From: [Flexibacter] sp. ATCC 35208
GTDB lineage: Bacteria; Bacteroidota; Bacteroidia; Chitinophagales; Chitinophagaceae
Length of the DNA stretch: 51,288 nucleotides
Assembly (NCBI RefSeq): GCF_001975825.1
Contig: NZ_MTKN01000059.1
Coordinates: forward strand, 1 to 51,288
Direction of reading: 5' to 3'
In this document: positions 33,094 through 41,967 of the stretch, in pieces
Layout of the letters: each line of letters begins with the position of its first letter
Numbering within the stretch: position 1 is the stretch's first letter
Notes under the pieces: model-generated
Seen by the model: the letters and a program-made list of their open reading frames with translations, nothing else
Databases searched by the model: none
What the model was told of the DNA's origin: nothing
Position numbers and translations under genes: made by a program

Positions 33094-33240
33094 AAAAAAA
33101 ATGACCCTTACGGATCACCACTTTGTTTGCCAGAGATTCGCTCAGGAACTTATACGAGAAAAAAAATGACCCTACCGGATCACCACTTTCTTAACCAGGG
33201 ATTCACTCAGGACAACTAATTCTTACCGGATCACCACCTC
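33094..33240 (-). repeat. Echoes of the DciA-like gene end
   Basis: The gene's last codons, on the plus strand TTACCGGATCACCAC at 33223, recur as CTTACGGATCACCACTTT (near 33107) and CTACCGGATCACCACTTT (near 33172). CGGATCACCAC positions are 33111, 33176 and 33227. On the coding strand both echoes still read VIR-stop, with TAA and TAG respectively. Confidence 0.82.
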
Positions 33241-33510
33241 TCTCACTACCTGCTCACCCAGCATCTCATTTACCAACTTAATAATCTTATCTTTTGAATA
33301 GGAGAGTTCCTGCTTCAATGGCGCTACACTGGTAGAGATCAACAACTTCCCATCTATCAGCTGAATACTTTCGGTATACCTGGAAATCGTCTTACCCATA
33401 ATTTGTTCCCAATTCTCCCTGATCCGTACTTCTGTAAGCCGTGGTTTCATCCGGCTTTTGTCCATAAAATCTCTGAGGGCATCTCCCATTGTCGTAATAC
33501 CGTAGCGCAT
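33223..33510 (-). CDS. DUF721 / DciA-like protein
   Basis: 95 residues of the DUF721 family, whose DciA members help load the replicative helicase. Features: MGDALRDFMDKSRMKPRLTE (split), VRIRENWEQIMGKTISRYTESI, and LISTSVAPLKQELSYSKDKIIKLVNEMLG. It follows recF by 16 bp on the same strand, a conserved replication-gene pairing. Function in this organism is inferred. Confidence 0.88.
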   Translation of the reverse strand: MRYGITTMGDALRDFMDKSRMKPRLTEVRIRENWEQIMGKTISRYTESIQLIDGKLLISTSVAPLKQELSYSKDKIIKLVNEMLGEQVVREVVIR

Positions 33511-33526
33511 GCGGCAAAGATACGGA

Positions 33527-34603
33527 TTACTCCATCTCTACCAATTGAAAACCTGCTTCTTTTTCATTAAATGCATCGAGTAATCTTGTAGCATGTGTAT
33601 CAGTGATAAATACCTGTCCATACTCAGTACCGCTTACCAGCTGTATAAGCCGTGAAACACGCTCCTGGTCCAGTTTTTCAAACACATCATCGAGCAACAG
33701 TAATGGTGCAAAGCCTTTGTGTTTTCTAATCACTTCATACTGCGCCAGTTTCAGTGCAAATAAAAAACTTTTACGCTGTCCCTGCGATGCGCTTGTTTTC
33801 ATAGCATGGTCATCCAACAGAAACAGCAGATCATCTCTGTGAATACCACCTGTAGTACGCTGCATCATTGTATCCTTATAGCGATTCGCATGCAGTAGTT
33901 GTGCGAAAGACTGCTCATGAAGGCCGCAGAGATAATGAATGTTCACCACTTCATGCTGGCCGGCGATATAATCATATAATAATTGTACCTGTTGTATGAA
34001 TGCCGGCAAAAAATTTCTGCGCCATTCATATATAGGTGTACCATGTTGAATCAGCTGATCGTCAAAAACATCGAGCAGGAGGTCCTGGCCGGCGGCAGGG
34101 GGGGCTTTGAGCAGACTGTTGCGCTGCTGTAGGATCTTTTGGTAAGAAATGAGATGATCGAGGTAGCCGGGGTGTAGCTGACAGAGCAGGGCATCCAGCC
34201 ACTTCCGGCGTTCTTCGCTACCTCCCAGGATGATTTCGGCATCGTCGGGGGCGATCATGACAGCGGGAAACTTCCCGATATGCATGGAGAAGCGCTCATA
34301 TGATTCGTCATTGAGTACGATGTCCTTTTTGCCGTCTTTGACGGTGCATACGATATGTTCTTCATGGCCTTCCTTGTCGAGCAGGGCGTCGATACGGAAG
34401 CCATTGGTGTTGTATTGGGTATTCTGGGCTTCGCTGCTGGTAAAGTAGCTTTTGGTGAAGCAGAGGTAGTAAATGGCATCCAGGAGGTTCGTCTTGCCGG
34501 AGCCGTTGCGCCCGGTAATGCCAACGATCCTTTGGGTAAACCGGTGATCAGCCCGGGTATAGTTCTTAAATTGTACTAATGTTATCTTTTTGAGCGACAG
34601 CAA
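33527..34603 (-). CDS. recF: DNA replication and repair protein RecF
   Basis: SMC-like ATPase that loads RecA at gaps with RecO/RecR. 358 residues. Walker A GITGRNGSGKTNLLDAIYYL, signature TSASQGQRKSFLFALKLAQ and Walker B PLLLLDDVFEKLD followed by VFITDTHATRLL are all intact. No dnaA/dnaN/gyrB neighbours on this strand; dciA-like is immediately downstream. Divergent from pdhA. Confidence 0.96.
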   Translation of the reverse strand: MLSLKKITLVQFKNYTRADHRFTQRIVGITGRNGSGKTNLLDAIYYLCFTKSYFTSSEAQNTQYNTNGFRIDALLDKEGHEEHIVCTVKDGKKDIVLNDESYERFSMHIGKFPAVMIAPDDAEIILGGSEERRKWLDALLCQLHPGYLDHLISYQKILQQRNSLLKAPPAAGQDLLLDVFDDQLIQHGTPIYEWRRNFLPAFIQQVQLLYDYIAGQHEVVNIHYLCGLHEQSFAQLLHANRYKDTMMQRTTGGIHRDDLLFLLDDHAMKTSASQGQRKSFLFALKLAQYEVIRKHKGFAPLLLLDDVFEKLDQERVSRLIQLVSGTEYGQVFITDTHATRLLDAFNEKEAGFQLVEME

Positions 34604-34705
34604 ATTATATTTTTTTTAACGCCTGTATGGCAGGTGCCTATTATATTATTATGGTATGTATTTCCAGCAAAGTTGCAAAGTATTTAGTTTTTAGGATTTT
34701 CCTGT

Positions 34706-34713
34706 TATATTTG
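34706..34713 (+). promoter_or_regulatory. -7 box of pdhA
   Basis: TATATTTG, 18 bp before the GTG start. Confidence 0.7.
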
Positions 34714-34731
34714 CGGACAAATTAAGAAACA

Positions 34732-35742
34732 GTGGCTACAAAAACAGACGTAAAGACGAAGTTCACCAAAGAGACGTATTTGTACTGGTATGAATTGATG
34801 CTCTTGCTGCGCCGCTTTGAGGAAAAAGCCGGCCAATTATATGGAATGCAGAAGATTCGCGGTTTTTGCCACCTGTACATTGGACAGGAAGCGATTGCTG
34901 CGGGTTGTATGACTGCAACTAAACCGGAGGATAAATTCATCACTGCTTACCGTGACCACGCACTGGCGATTGCCAAGGGTATGTCTCCGGATGCTTGTAT
35001 GGCTGAACTTTATGGTAAGGCTACAGGTTGTTCTAAGGGTAAGGGTGGTAGTATGCACTTTTTCTCTTTAGAGCATAACTTTTTCGGCGGACATGGAATC
35101 GTGGGCGCTCAGATTGGTACCGGTGCTGGCCTTGCATTTGCTGAGAGATACAAAGGTACTGACAATGTAGCAGTTGTCTTCTTCGGAGATGGTGCTGCCC
35201 GTCAGGGTATGCTGCATGAGACATTCAATATGGCCATGCTGTGGAAACTGCCAGTAATTTTCATTTGCGAAAATAACATGTACGCAATGGGTACTTCAGT
35301 AGAACGTACATCCAACGTACTGGACATCTATAAGTTAGCTAACGCTTACGACATGCCGAGCGATACCATCGACGGTATGAGCTGCGAAGCTGTGCACGAA
35401 GGTATGGAAAGAGCTGTAAAGCGTGCGCGCACCGGCGAAGGTCCATCCTTACTGGAAATCAAGACTTACCGCTACCGTGGTCACTCCATGAGTGATCCTG
35501 CTAAGTATCGTACTAAGGAAGAAGTAGAAGAATACAAAGAAAGAGATCCGCTGACTGTAGTGCTGAAGACCATTCAGAAAAACAAATGGGCGACAGATGC
35601 AGAAATCGAAGCAATCACCGAGAAGGTTAAACAACAGGTTGAACATTGCGTAGAATTTGCAGAAAATTCTCCATGGCCTTCTGACGATGAACTGCTGAAA
35701 GATGTATACACACAACAGGATTATCCTTTCATTGTTGACTAA
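34732..35742 (+). CDS. pdhA: Pyruvate dehydrogenase E1 component, alpha subunit
   Basis: Thiamine-diphosphate half of the E1 heterotetramer that decarboxylates pyruvate. 336 residues from a GTG start. Motifs: MLLLRRFEEKAGQLYGM, GKGGSMHFF, GGHGIVGAQIGTGAGLAFA, the ThDP motif GDGAARQG...ENNMYAMGTS, and YRYRGHSMSDP with the phosphorylation-loop region. The beta subunit and E2 genes are not adjacent. No SD is visible. Terminator and next promoter overlap downstream. Confidence 0.95.
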   Translation: MATKTDVKTKFTKETYLYWYELMLLLRRFEEKAGQLYGMQKIRGFCHLYIGQEAIAAGCMTATKPEDKFITAYRDHALAIAKGMSPDACMAELYGKATGCSKGKGGSMHFFSLEHNFFGGHGIVGAQIGTGAGLAFAERYKGTDNVAVVFFGDGAARQGMLHETFNMAMLWKLPVIFICENNMYAMGTSVERTSNVLDIYKLANAYDMPSDTIDGMSCEAVHEGMERAVKRARTGEGPSLLEIKTYRYRGHSMSDPAKYRTKEEVEEYKERDPLTVVLKTIQKNKWATDAEIEAITEKVKQQVEHCVEFAENSPWPSDDELLKDVYTQQDYPFIVD

Positions 35743-35754
35743 GTGATATTTAAT

Positions 35755-35808
35755 AGGTTAGCGGTCGCGTCCGTGCATGAAATGGCATGGGAGATTCGCT
35801 AACCTTTT
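35755..35808 (+). terminator. Long-loop terminator of pdhA overlapping the next promoter
   Basis: AGGTTAGCG (35755-35763) pairs with CGCTAACCT (35797-35805), followed by T6; the 33-nt loop is unusually long. The T run merges with the TATATTTG promoter box at 35810. Confidence 0.65.
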
Positions 35809-35809
35809 T

Positions 35810-35817
35810 TATATTTG
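35810..35817 (+). promoter_or_regulatory. -7 box of the TPR-ribH unit
   Basis: TATATTTG, about 68 bp before the ATG at 35885. Confidence 0.7.
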
Positions 35818-35884
35818 CGGGAATATGGCAATCAGGCCGTACCTGTACCCTAACAAGAAATACTTTTAAACGATCACATTTACA

Positions 35885-36586
35885 ATGACCGAAACAAAAA
35901 ATAAGGCCGCTGAAACTGCTCCTGTAACTAAGGACTTCGACTTGCAAGGCTCTGTACACAAGGCTGAAGATTTCTATTACAAGAACAAGAACGTCATCAA
36001 CATCGCCGTAATCGTTATCCTGGTGGTGATAGGCGGTACTTTTGCCTACAACAGGTTCATTAAAGCACCTAACGAGAAGAAAGCAGCGGACATGGTATTC
36101 CACGCACAGAAAGCTTTTGAAAAGGATTCATTTAACCTGGCCCTGAACGGAGACGGTAACAACGACGGCTTCTTACAGGTAATCAAAAAATATGGCGGTA
36201 CCAAAACTGGTCAACTGTCAAAATACTATGCTGGCCTTTGCTATGTAAAAACAGGCAAATTCCAGGAAGGTATCGATATGCTGAAAGATTTCAATGCAGG
36301 TGATCAACTGGTACAGGCTATGGCTTATGGCATAACTGGTGATGCTTACATGGAACTGAAGAATACAGAAGAAGGTATCAAATATTACAAGAAAGCTGGT
36401 CAGTACAGCGACAACGATTTTACCGGTCCAACTTACCTGTTCCGTGCAGGTGTAGCCCTGGAACTGGCTGGTAAAAACGACGAAGCGATCTCCATCTACA
36501 AAGAGATCCGCGAAAAATATCCTCAGTCAAACGAAGGTCGCGAGATGGATAAATATCTGGCGAGACTGGGTGCAGTTAGAGAATAA
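35885..36586 (+). CDS. Membrane-anchored tetratricopeptide protein
   Basis: 233 residues: charged N-terminus, one membrane helix (about 38-57, NIAVIVILVVIGGTFAYN), then TPR-like repeats including LSKYYAGLCYVKTGKFQEGIDML, AMAYGITGDAYMELKNTEEGIKYYKKA and YLFRAGVALELAGKNDEAISIYKEI. Layout resembles YfgM/TPR_21-type ancillary proteins of the periplasm. It precedes ribH, an arrangement I recognise from other Bacteroidota; no functional link to riboflavin is known to me. Confidence 0.88.
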   Translation: MTETKNKAAETAPVTKDFDLQGSVHKAEDFYYKNKNVINIAVIVILVVIGGTFAYNRFIKAPNEKKAADMVFHAQKAFEKDSFNLALNGDGNNDGFLQVIKKYGGTKTGQLSKYYAGLCYVKTGKFQEGIDMLKDFNAGDQLVQAMAYGITGDAYMELKNTEEGIKYYKKAGQYSDNDFTGPTYLFRAGVALELAGKNDEAISIYKEIREKYPQSNEGREMDKYLARLGAVRE

Positions 36587-36649
36587 TTTCGGAAGAGGAG
36601 GATGCAACATTGAATGGTGTATTCTTACTCCCGGTAGAATATATTCAAC

Positions 36650-37153
36650 ATGTCAATACATAATCAAAGTTTATTGGACGATACTGGCATTCTCGGAATT
36701 GAGGATGCCAGTGTTGTTATAGTGTATACCGAATGGAATGATACTGTCATCAATGAGTTGGTGGCTGGCTGTGATAAGACACTTGCCGGATATAAAGTAT
36801 CTAAAGTTGCTAAAGTAAAAGTACCGGGGGCATTTGAACTGCCTTTCGCTGCGAAACAATATTGGGAGCATACCCAGAGCACCGGTGCACAGCCTGGCGC
36901 TATTATTGCATTTGGTTGTGTGATCCGTGGGGAGACACCGCATTTCGATTACGTTTGTAAAGGGGTCACAGAAGGGTTGATGCAGCTGAACCTGGAATTG
37001 CCGGTACCTGTTATCTTCGGGATTTTGACGGTGGATAATATGGAGCAGGCGACGGACAGATTGGGTGGTAAGCATGGACATAAAGGTGAAGAGGCTGCGC
37101 TGACTGCATTGAAGATGATCAGTATGATGCGGAAGTTGCAGCAGGGTAAGTAA
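36650..37153 (+). CDS. ribH: 6,7-dimethyl-8-ribityllumazine synthase
   Basis: Penultimate riboflavin enzyme; forms icosahedral or pentameric assemblies. 167 residues. Motifs: VIVYTEWNDTVINELVAG, VPGAFELPFAAKQ, GCVIRGETPHFDYVCKGV with the catalytic His, and PVIFGILTVDNMEQATDR. Other rib genes are not nearby. The gene end (MISMMRKLQQGK) is echoed twice downstream. Confidence 0.95.
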   Translation: MSIHNQSLLDDTGILGIEDASVVIVYTEWNDTVINELVAGCDKTLAGYKVSKVAKVKVPGAFELPFAAKQYWEHTQSTGAQPGAIIAFGCVIRGETPHFDYVCKGVTEGLMQLNLELPVPVIFGILTVDNMEQATDRLGGKHGHKGEEAALTALKMISMMRKLQQGK

Positions 37154-37279
37154 TGCTTTGTGGCCTTACTTGCGGGCTGGTGAATGATCGGCATGATAGG
37201 ATAGAATTTACAGCAGGGCTGGTAAATCTCTTGTAGCTTGACGGCTGGTATAATGGGGAAGTTGCAGCAGACAATTTAA
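37154..37279 (+). repeat. Two echoes of the ribH end
   Basis: At 37184-37225 the sequence reads MIGMIG-stop-NLQQGW-stop and at 37247-37279 GIMGKLQQTI-stop, against MISMMRKLQQGK-stop in ribH. Echo stop codons end at 37225 and 37279. Confidence 0.82.
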
Positions 37280-37329
37280 ATTTTCAAGTAGCTAGCAGGT
37301 TTCATATGCTACATATAAAGACTAACTCG

Positions 37330-38049
37330 ATGAACGTTCATCTTTTTATCCCCTGCTTTGTAGATCAGTTATTTCCCGAAACAGCCTTCAATATGGTCAA
37401 AGTATTGGAGAAACTGGGTTGTAACGTCAGTTACAATGCAAACCAAACCTGCTGTGGACAGCCTGCTTTTAATGCAGGGTATTGGGATGAGTCGAGAGCT
37501 GTGGCGACCAAGTTTGTAAAGGATTTTCACACTTTTGACTACATCGTGGCACCCAGCGGCTCCTGCACAGGGTTTGTACGCAATTACTATGGGAAGCTGT
37601 TCGACAATTCTGCCGCTCACAATGATGTAAAACTGTTGCGCAAGCAGCTGTATGAATTTACAGAGTTTCTGACGGAGGTACTGCATGTATCTGATTTAGG
37701 CGCTACGCTGAATGGGGTAGCTACCTATCATGATTCCTGTGCAGCGCTGAGGGAATGTCATATCAAACAGGGGCCAAGAAACCTCCTGAGTAAGGTGAAA
37801 GGACTGGAACTGACGGAGATGAACGATTGTGAGACCTGCTGTGGTTTTGGAGGTACTTTTGCTGTGAAATACGAACCTATTTCGATTGGAATGGGTGAGC
37901 AGAAGGTTCACAATGCAATAGCCACAGGGGCGGAATACCTGATATCTACGGATCTTTCCTGCCTGATGCACCTGGATGGGTATATCAAAAAACATAACCT
38001 GAATATTAAAACCATGCATATTGCCGATGTATTGGCGAGTGGCTGGTAA
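37330..38049 (+). CDS. CCG-domain (LutA/YkgE-like) Fe-S oxidoreductase subunit
   Basis: 239 residues from ATG 37330 (MNVHLFIPCFVDQLFPETA); the frame's first eight codons are not family-like. It has two cysteine-rich CCG domains: NQTCCGQPAFNAGYWDESR with APSGSCTGFVR, and YHDSCAALRECHIKQGPR with DCETCCGFGGTFAVKY. These bind a non-cubane Fe-S or similar centre in lactate-oxidation (LutABC) and heterodisulfide-reductase-like systems. lutB and lutC are not next to it, so the partner is unknown. Confidence 0.9.
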   Translation: MNVHLFIPCFVDQLFPETAFNMVKVLEKLGCNVSYNANQTCCGQPAFNAGYWDESRAVATKFVKDFHTFDYIVAPSGSCTGFVRNYYGKLFDNSAAHNDVKLLRKQLYEFTEFLTEVLHVSDLGATLNGVATYHDSCAALRECHIKQGPRNLLSKVKGLELTEMNDCETCCGFGGTFAVKYEPISIGMGEQKVHNAIATGAEYLISTDLSCLMHLDGYIKKHNLNIKTMHIADVLASGW

Positions 38050-38165
38050 AAGGATATGAACTGATAGCTAAATCCTGCCAATGTACTGGCCAGTGATAGG
38101 TAATTCAGTAACCATGACTTGAATATTAATACCGTGCATACTGCTGATGTAGTAGCTGGTAATTT
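38050..38165 (+). repeat. Two echoes of the CCG gene end
   Basis: Gene end: HNLNIKTMHIADVLASGW-stop. Echo one (to 38103) reads ANVLASDR-stop; echo two (to 38162) reads HDLNINTVHTADVVA then a 5-nt deletion and TAA. The unit ends fall 54 and 59 bp apart. Confidence 0.85.
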
Positions 38166-38180
38166 TAAAACTTTCTTTTG

Positions 38181-38594
38181 ATGAATTATTGGTTAGTTAA
38201 ATCGGAACCGTTTAAATATTCCTGGGAGCAGTTTGAAAAAGATGGAAAGACGTTTTGGGATGGAGTGAGAAACTACCAGGCCAGGAATAATATGAAGGCG
38301 ATGAAGAAGGGTGACCTGGTGTTGTTCTATCATAGCAATGAGGGACTGGCGGTAGTAGGGATTGCAAAAGTGGCGAAGGAGTCTTATCAGGATCCGACTA
38401 CACCTGATCCTAATTGGGTGGTGGTAGATCTGCAACCGGTGAAGCCTTTTAAAGAGCATGTGACACTGGCGCAAATGAAGGCGGAGAAGAGATTGGCGGA
38501 TTTTCAGCTGATCAGACAGGGAAGGCTTTCAGTATGTGCCGTGACGGAAGATGAATACAATACGATCCTCGAATTGGGAGGGATGAAGAAATAG
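38181..38594 (+). CDS. EVE-domain protein
   Basis: 137 residues from the ATG at 38181 (a TTG codon precedes it). EVE domain: MNYWLVKSEPFKYSWEQF, WDGVRNYQARNNMKAMKKGD, LVLFYHSNEGLAVVGIAKV and PDPNWVVVDLQPV. EVE/PUA-like domains bind modified nucleobases in DNA or RNA. Stand-alone EVE proteins are widespread and often housekeeping; there is no restriction-modification gene here. Confidence 0.93.
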   Translation: MNYWLVKSEPFKYSWEQFEKDGKTFWDGVRNYQARNNMKAMKKGDLVLFYHSNEGLAVVGIAKVAKESYQDPTTPDPNWVVVDLQPVKPFKEHVTLAQMKAEKRLADFQLIRQGRLSVCAVTEDEYNTILELGGMKK

Positions 38595-39292
38595 TTCGAA
38601 GTTGGCCTGCGGCAGCATGGGAATACTCAAATTCATAGCCAACAATAAGTTCAGCGAGATAATTAACTTCTGAATACCAAGAGGAATTATGGTACAAAAT
38701 CCTTTCTGATAAAGGATTCTGACTTATTTCGATTCCTCTTTCTCTTAATAACTACTCACTAACTTTTTAATGTTACCCTAATTTTGTATCAACCGGACAT
38801 CAGCTTCAAAAAAAGTTTTTAATAGTTGAAAATGTTTTTATCGACGATGAAAAACATTTTTCGCAGGAATTGACTGTTACTAAGTTGCATTGTAAAGAAT
38901 AAATTGTAAATTGAACACCATATACCTTATCACTTCCAATACTTAAATGTTACCCATTGGAGGCAGAGACTTAAGCAATCATATACAAGGAATATGCGTA
39001 TGAACCTACTTATGCTCCCACAGGTATCATGGCCAGCTACTTTCAGAACCCATTATTATTAAAGAGTAATAATAGTTCGTTAATTCAGTCTTTAAACACG
39101 CTCGCCGCTTTGTAGGATTTTCTATGTACATCTGAGAGATTTTTTAAACCCAAATAAAAACAAACATGAAAAGTTGTTGTCCCCTATCCTGATTTCATTT
39201 GGCTTATATGCAGCAAATTAGGTCATGCTGCAGATTAGTTTAATTTTACAGGCGTCTTTCATAGCAAAAGGTGCTTGTCTAATTCCGGTGGA
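38595..39292. other. AT-rich 700-bp gap with a hairpin and a frameshifted signal-peptide remnant
   Basis: 38828-38862 forms an imperfect hairpin of GAAAATGTTTTT and its complement, related to the dispersed palindromic element. At 39166 an ATGAAAAG follows a TTTTTTAAACCC leader like the one before the real gene at 41968, but the frame stops after MKSCCPLS; adding one base gives KLLSPILISFGLYAAN, a signal-peptide-like stretch. No intact gene was recognised. Confidence 0.5.
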
Positions 39293-41935
39293 ATGAGTTT
39301 TTATAAACACGTATTTGTTTACCTGATATTATTTGCCTCCTTTACTGTGCACGCCCAACAAACCGGTAAAATATATGGCCAGCTGTCTGATACCGTTACC
39401 CATCAACAGCTCAAAAACGCATTTATTACTATCACACAGGACAATATTATCAGGAAATCCATCTTCTCAGATCATACAGGTGGTTTCAGCGCTGACAATA
39501 TTCCTTTTGGGCAGTACACCTTAAACATTTCCTTTCAGGGCCTCGCCCCTATACAAAAAGCTTTTACCATAGACGGCAATCAAAAGGTAGTAAACATGGA
39601 TACCATCTATATGTTCATCCGGGTAAAAGAACTGGATACTATTGTAGTACAGGAACCTCCCATCGTGATAAAGAAAGATACCCTTGAATATAACTCCAGT
39701 GGCTTCAAAACAAAAGAATATGCTGCACTTGTAGAACTGCTTAAAATGCTTCCAGGTATACAGATCCGGAATGATGGCACTATTACTATCAATGGTCAGC
39801 CTGTGGACCAGATCACAGTAGACGGTGAGCCCTTCTTCTCAGGTGAACCTTCTAAAGCACTTGAACACCTGCCCGCAGAGATTGTAAAAAAGATCCAGGT
39901 ATATGCTACCAACTTCAACAACAATATGCCCGGGCCACCGCCCCCACCGGGTTTCTCGGGCAGCAAAACGCTGAACATTGTATTGAAGGCGGACAAAAGA
40001 AAAGGTAACTTCGGTAAAGCTGGTGCAGGTGCCGGTACAGGAAATACCTACATCCTGAGTGGTGACCTGAACCATATGAATGGCGGTCAGCAGCTTTCTA
40101 TCATTGCAGATGCAGGTAATGTAGACAAAGAGAAAACCGGCACTGATCCCATACATAGCAATGGGATCAGACGGGTGATGAACGGCGGCGTGAACTACCG
40201 TGACAGCCGTAATGCTTTATTTAAGTTTGCCGGCAACTATCTGGCCAATGACACCCGCAGCGAAATTGAATCCAGATCACAGATACTCAACATATTTCCA
40301 GGTGACTCCTCTACTTCCCTGAGCCAGTTTACCACCGGAGTAAACAATATGTACGCACACCGCTTTAATGGTAAGATAGATATTAATCCGGATGAGCTGA
40401 CTACACTCAGTATCATACCGATGGTAAATCTGCAAAGTTCGGATAATACCAGTGTGCAACAAAGTACTCAACATTATGCAAGTTCAGGTGATCCGCTCTA
40501 TCAATCATCCGGTACAAGCAATTCTAATAGTAATAACACACAGCTAAGTTCAAATTTCCAACTCACCCATCGTGCTAAAAAGATGGGTGAATTGCTGATG
40601 GCAAACCTGAACATACGCAATAATGAAAACAAGCGTAGCTCTTTGAACGAAACCCTGACGGAATATACATCCTACAGCAAAAATATTCATCAGCTGTCGG
40701 ACAATAAAAGCGGTAGCTTCAATGTCGGTGCCAATATGATGTATACCATACCACTGGGAGAAAAATATAATTTCACAGCACAGGGTAGTTATGGTTTTAA
40801 CAGAGACAATAACATCTACAACACCTACAAATTCAATGATGCCAACCAACACTATGATCAGCTGGATTCCAGCCAGAGTAATAACTTCGTCAGCAACTAT
40901 CACAGCGGGTTAGCACAGGCTTCCATCAGGGGGCAGGCAGGCAAACTAAATATCACTTTGGGTGGAGGCCTGCAAGGCGACTGGCTGCTGACAGATAATG
41001 TGAGTGAACACATAAAACTTTCCCGTCGCTTTATCAACCTGCTACCACAGGTGATGGTGAGTATTAGCCCGAAAGGTGGAAAAACATTGATGTTGGGTTA
41101 TAACGGCAGGCCAATGGCGATATCTATACAGCAATTACAACCCGTGACCGTAACATCAGATTCTCTCTTTATACAGGAAGGCAATCCTGATCTGAAACAA
41201 CCGTATACCCACTCCCTTAATCTGAGTTACAATGCCATTAAGATGGGCACTATGCAGCTCTTTACCATCAGCATGGGTGCCAGTGTCACAGAACATAGCA
41301 TTGCGCAGTCTACCACTTTACTCGATAATGGTGGCCAGCTAACTAAACCAGTGAACCTGGAAGGTGCGCAAAGTGGTAACATCACACTCAATTACTCAAC
41401 TTCTGCACTGAAGGGCAGGTTGATTATCAATATGATGGGAACTGCTGCATATTCAAAGAGTCCTGTGTTAAGCAATGGTGCACGGAATGACAGTCGTACC
41501 TTCACTACCAATAGTGATTTGACCTGTACCTACAATGACCAGAAAGGCTGGGATCTGAGTCTCAGTGTTGGCCCGGGGTATAATATGATGACGACAAGTA
41601 GTGGCGTAACGACCAACTATTTCCAAACTGGTATCACTGGTAAAGGATTCTATTCATGGAAGAACCTGGAAAGCGGGTTATCCTGGTATTATAACTTCAA
41701 CAGCAGTCTGCCCTCAAATTACCAGCCCGATTTTCCCATTCTTTCACCGGTGGTACGCTACCGGTTTTTAAAAAACAGGGCGTTGCAGGCGAGTTTGACA
41801 TGTGTGGATCTTTTGAATCAGCAGTCTGGTGCCAGCAGGAGTGTGAGTGCTTCGATGGTTGCTGATTCATGGACAAGGACGAGGGGACGTTACTTACTAA
41901 TCAGTTTGATATACAATTTCAGACATTTCAAATAA
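39293..41935 (+). CDS. Outer-membrane beta-barrel protein (TonB-receptor-like, OMP_b-brl_3 type)
   Basis: 880 residues from ATG 39293, which gives signal peptide MSFYKHVFVYLILFASFTVHAQ. A carboxypeptidase-regulatory-like domain (about 25-110: GKIYGQLSDTVTHQQLKNA) is followed by a plug-like segment (AALVELLKMLPGIQIRNDGTITINGQPVDQITVDG, split) and a PGPPPPPG linker, then a large barrel with alternating Gly/aromatic strands. Such receptors lack partner SusD proteins. Ligand unknown. The secreted-protein gene follows after 32 bp and is probably co-transcribed. Confidence 0.88.
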   Translation: MSFYKHVFVYLILFASFTVHAQQTGKIYGQLSDTVTHQQLKNAFITITQDNIIRKSIFSDHTGGFSADNIPFGQYTLNISFQGLAPIQKAFTIDGNQKVVNMDTIYMFIRVKELDTIVVQEPPIVIKKDTLEYNSSGFKTKEYAALVELLKMLPGIQIRNDGTITINGQPVDQITVDGEPFFSGEPSKALEHLPAEIVKKIQVYATNFNNNMPGPPPPPGFSGSKTLNIVLKADKRKGNFGKAGAGAGTGNTYILSGDLNHMNGGQQLSIIADAGNVDKEKTGTDPIHSNGIRRVMNGGVNYRDSRNALFKFAGNYLANDTRSEIESRSQILNIFPGDSSTSLSQFTTGVNNMYAHRFNGKIDINPDELTTLSIIPMVNLQSSDNTSVQQSTQHYASSGDPLYQSSGTSNSNSNNTQLSSNFQLTHRAKKMGELLMANLNIRNNENKRSSLNETLTEYTSYSKNIHQLSDNKSGSFNVGANMMYTIPLGEKYNFTAQGSYGFNRDNNIYNTYKFNDANQHYDQLDSSQSNNFVSNYHSGLAQASIRGQAGKLNITLGGGLQGDWLLTDNVSEHIKLSRRFINLLPQVMVSISPKGGKTLMLGYNGRPMAISIQQLQPVTVTSDSLFIQEGNPDLKQPYTHSLNLSYNAIKMGTMQLFTISMGASVTEHSIAQSTTLLDNGGQLTKPVNLEGAQSGNITLNYSTSALKGRLIINMMGTAAYSKSPVLSNGARNDSRTFTTNSDLTCTYNDQKGWDLSLSVGPGYNMMTTSSGVTTNYFQTGITGKGFYSWKNLESGLSWYYNFNSSLPSNYQPDFPILSPVVRYRFLKNRALQASLTCVDLLNQQSGASRSVSASMVADSWTRTRGRYLLISLIYNFRHFK

Positions 41936-41967
41936 CCATAATTTTTTTAAACCCAAAAATCCCTCAC

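Noticed and set aside
33527..34603. recF region as replication origin
   Set aside because: There is no dnaA, dnaN or cluster of DnaA boxes nearby; recF is unlinked to the origin in many Bacteroidota.
38181..38594. EVE-domain gene as part of a modification-dependent defence system
   Set aside because: No endonuclease, methyltransferase or other defence gene is nearby; stand-alone EVE genes are common housekeeping genes.
38947..39118. Short frames that might encode a natural-product precursor peptide
   Set aside because: Two overlapping frames of 18-41 codons lack a leader/core pattern, and there is no maturation enzyme in the window.
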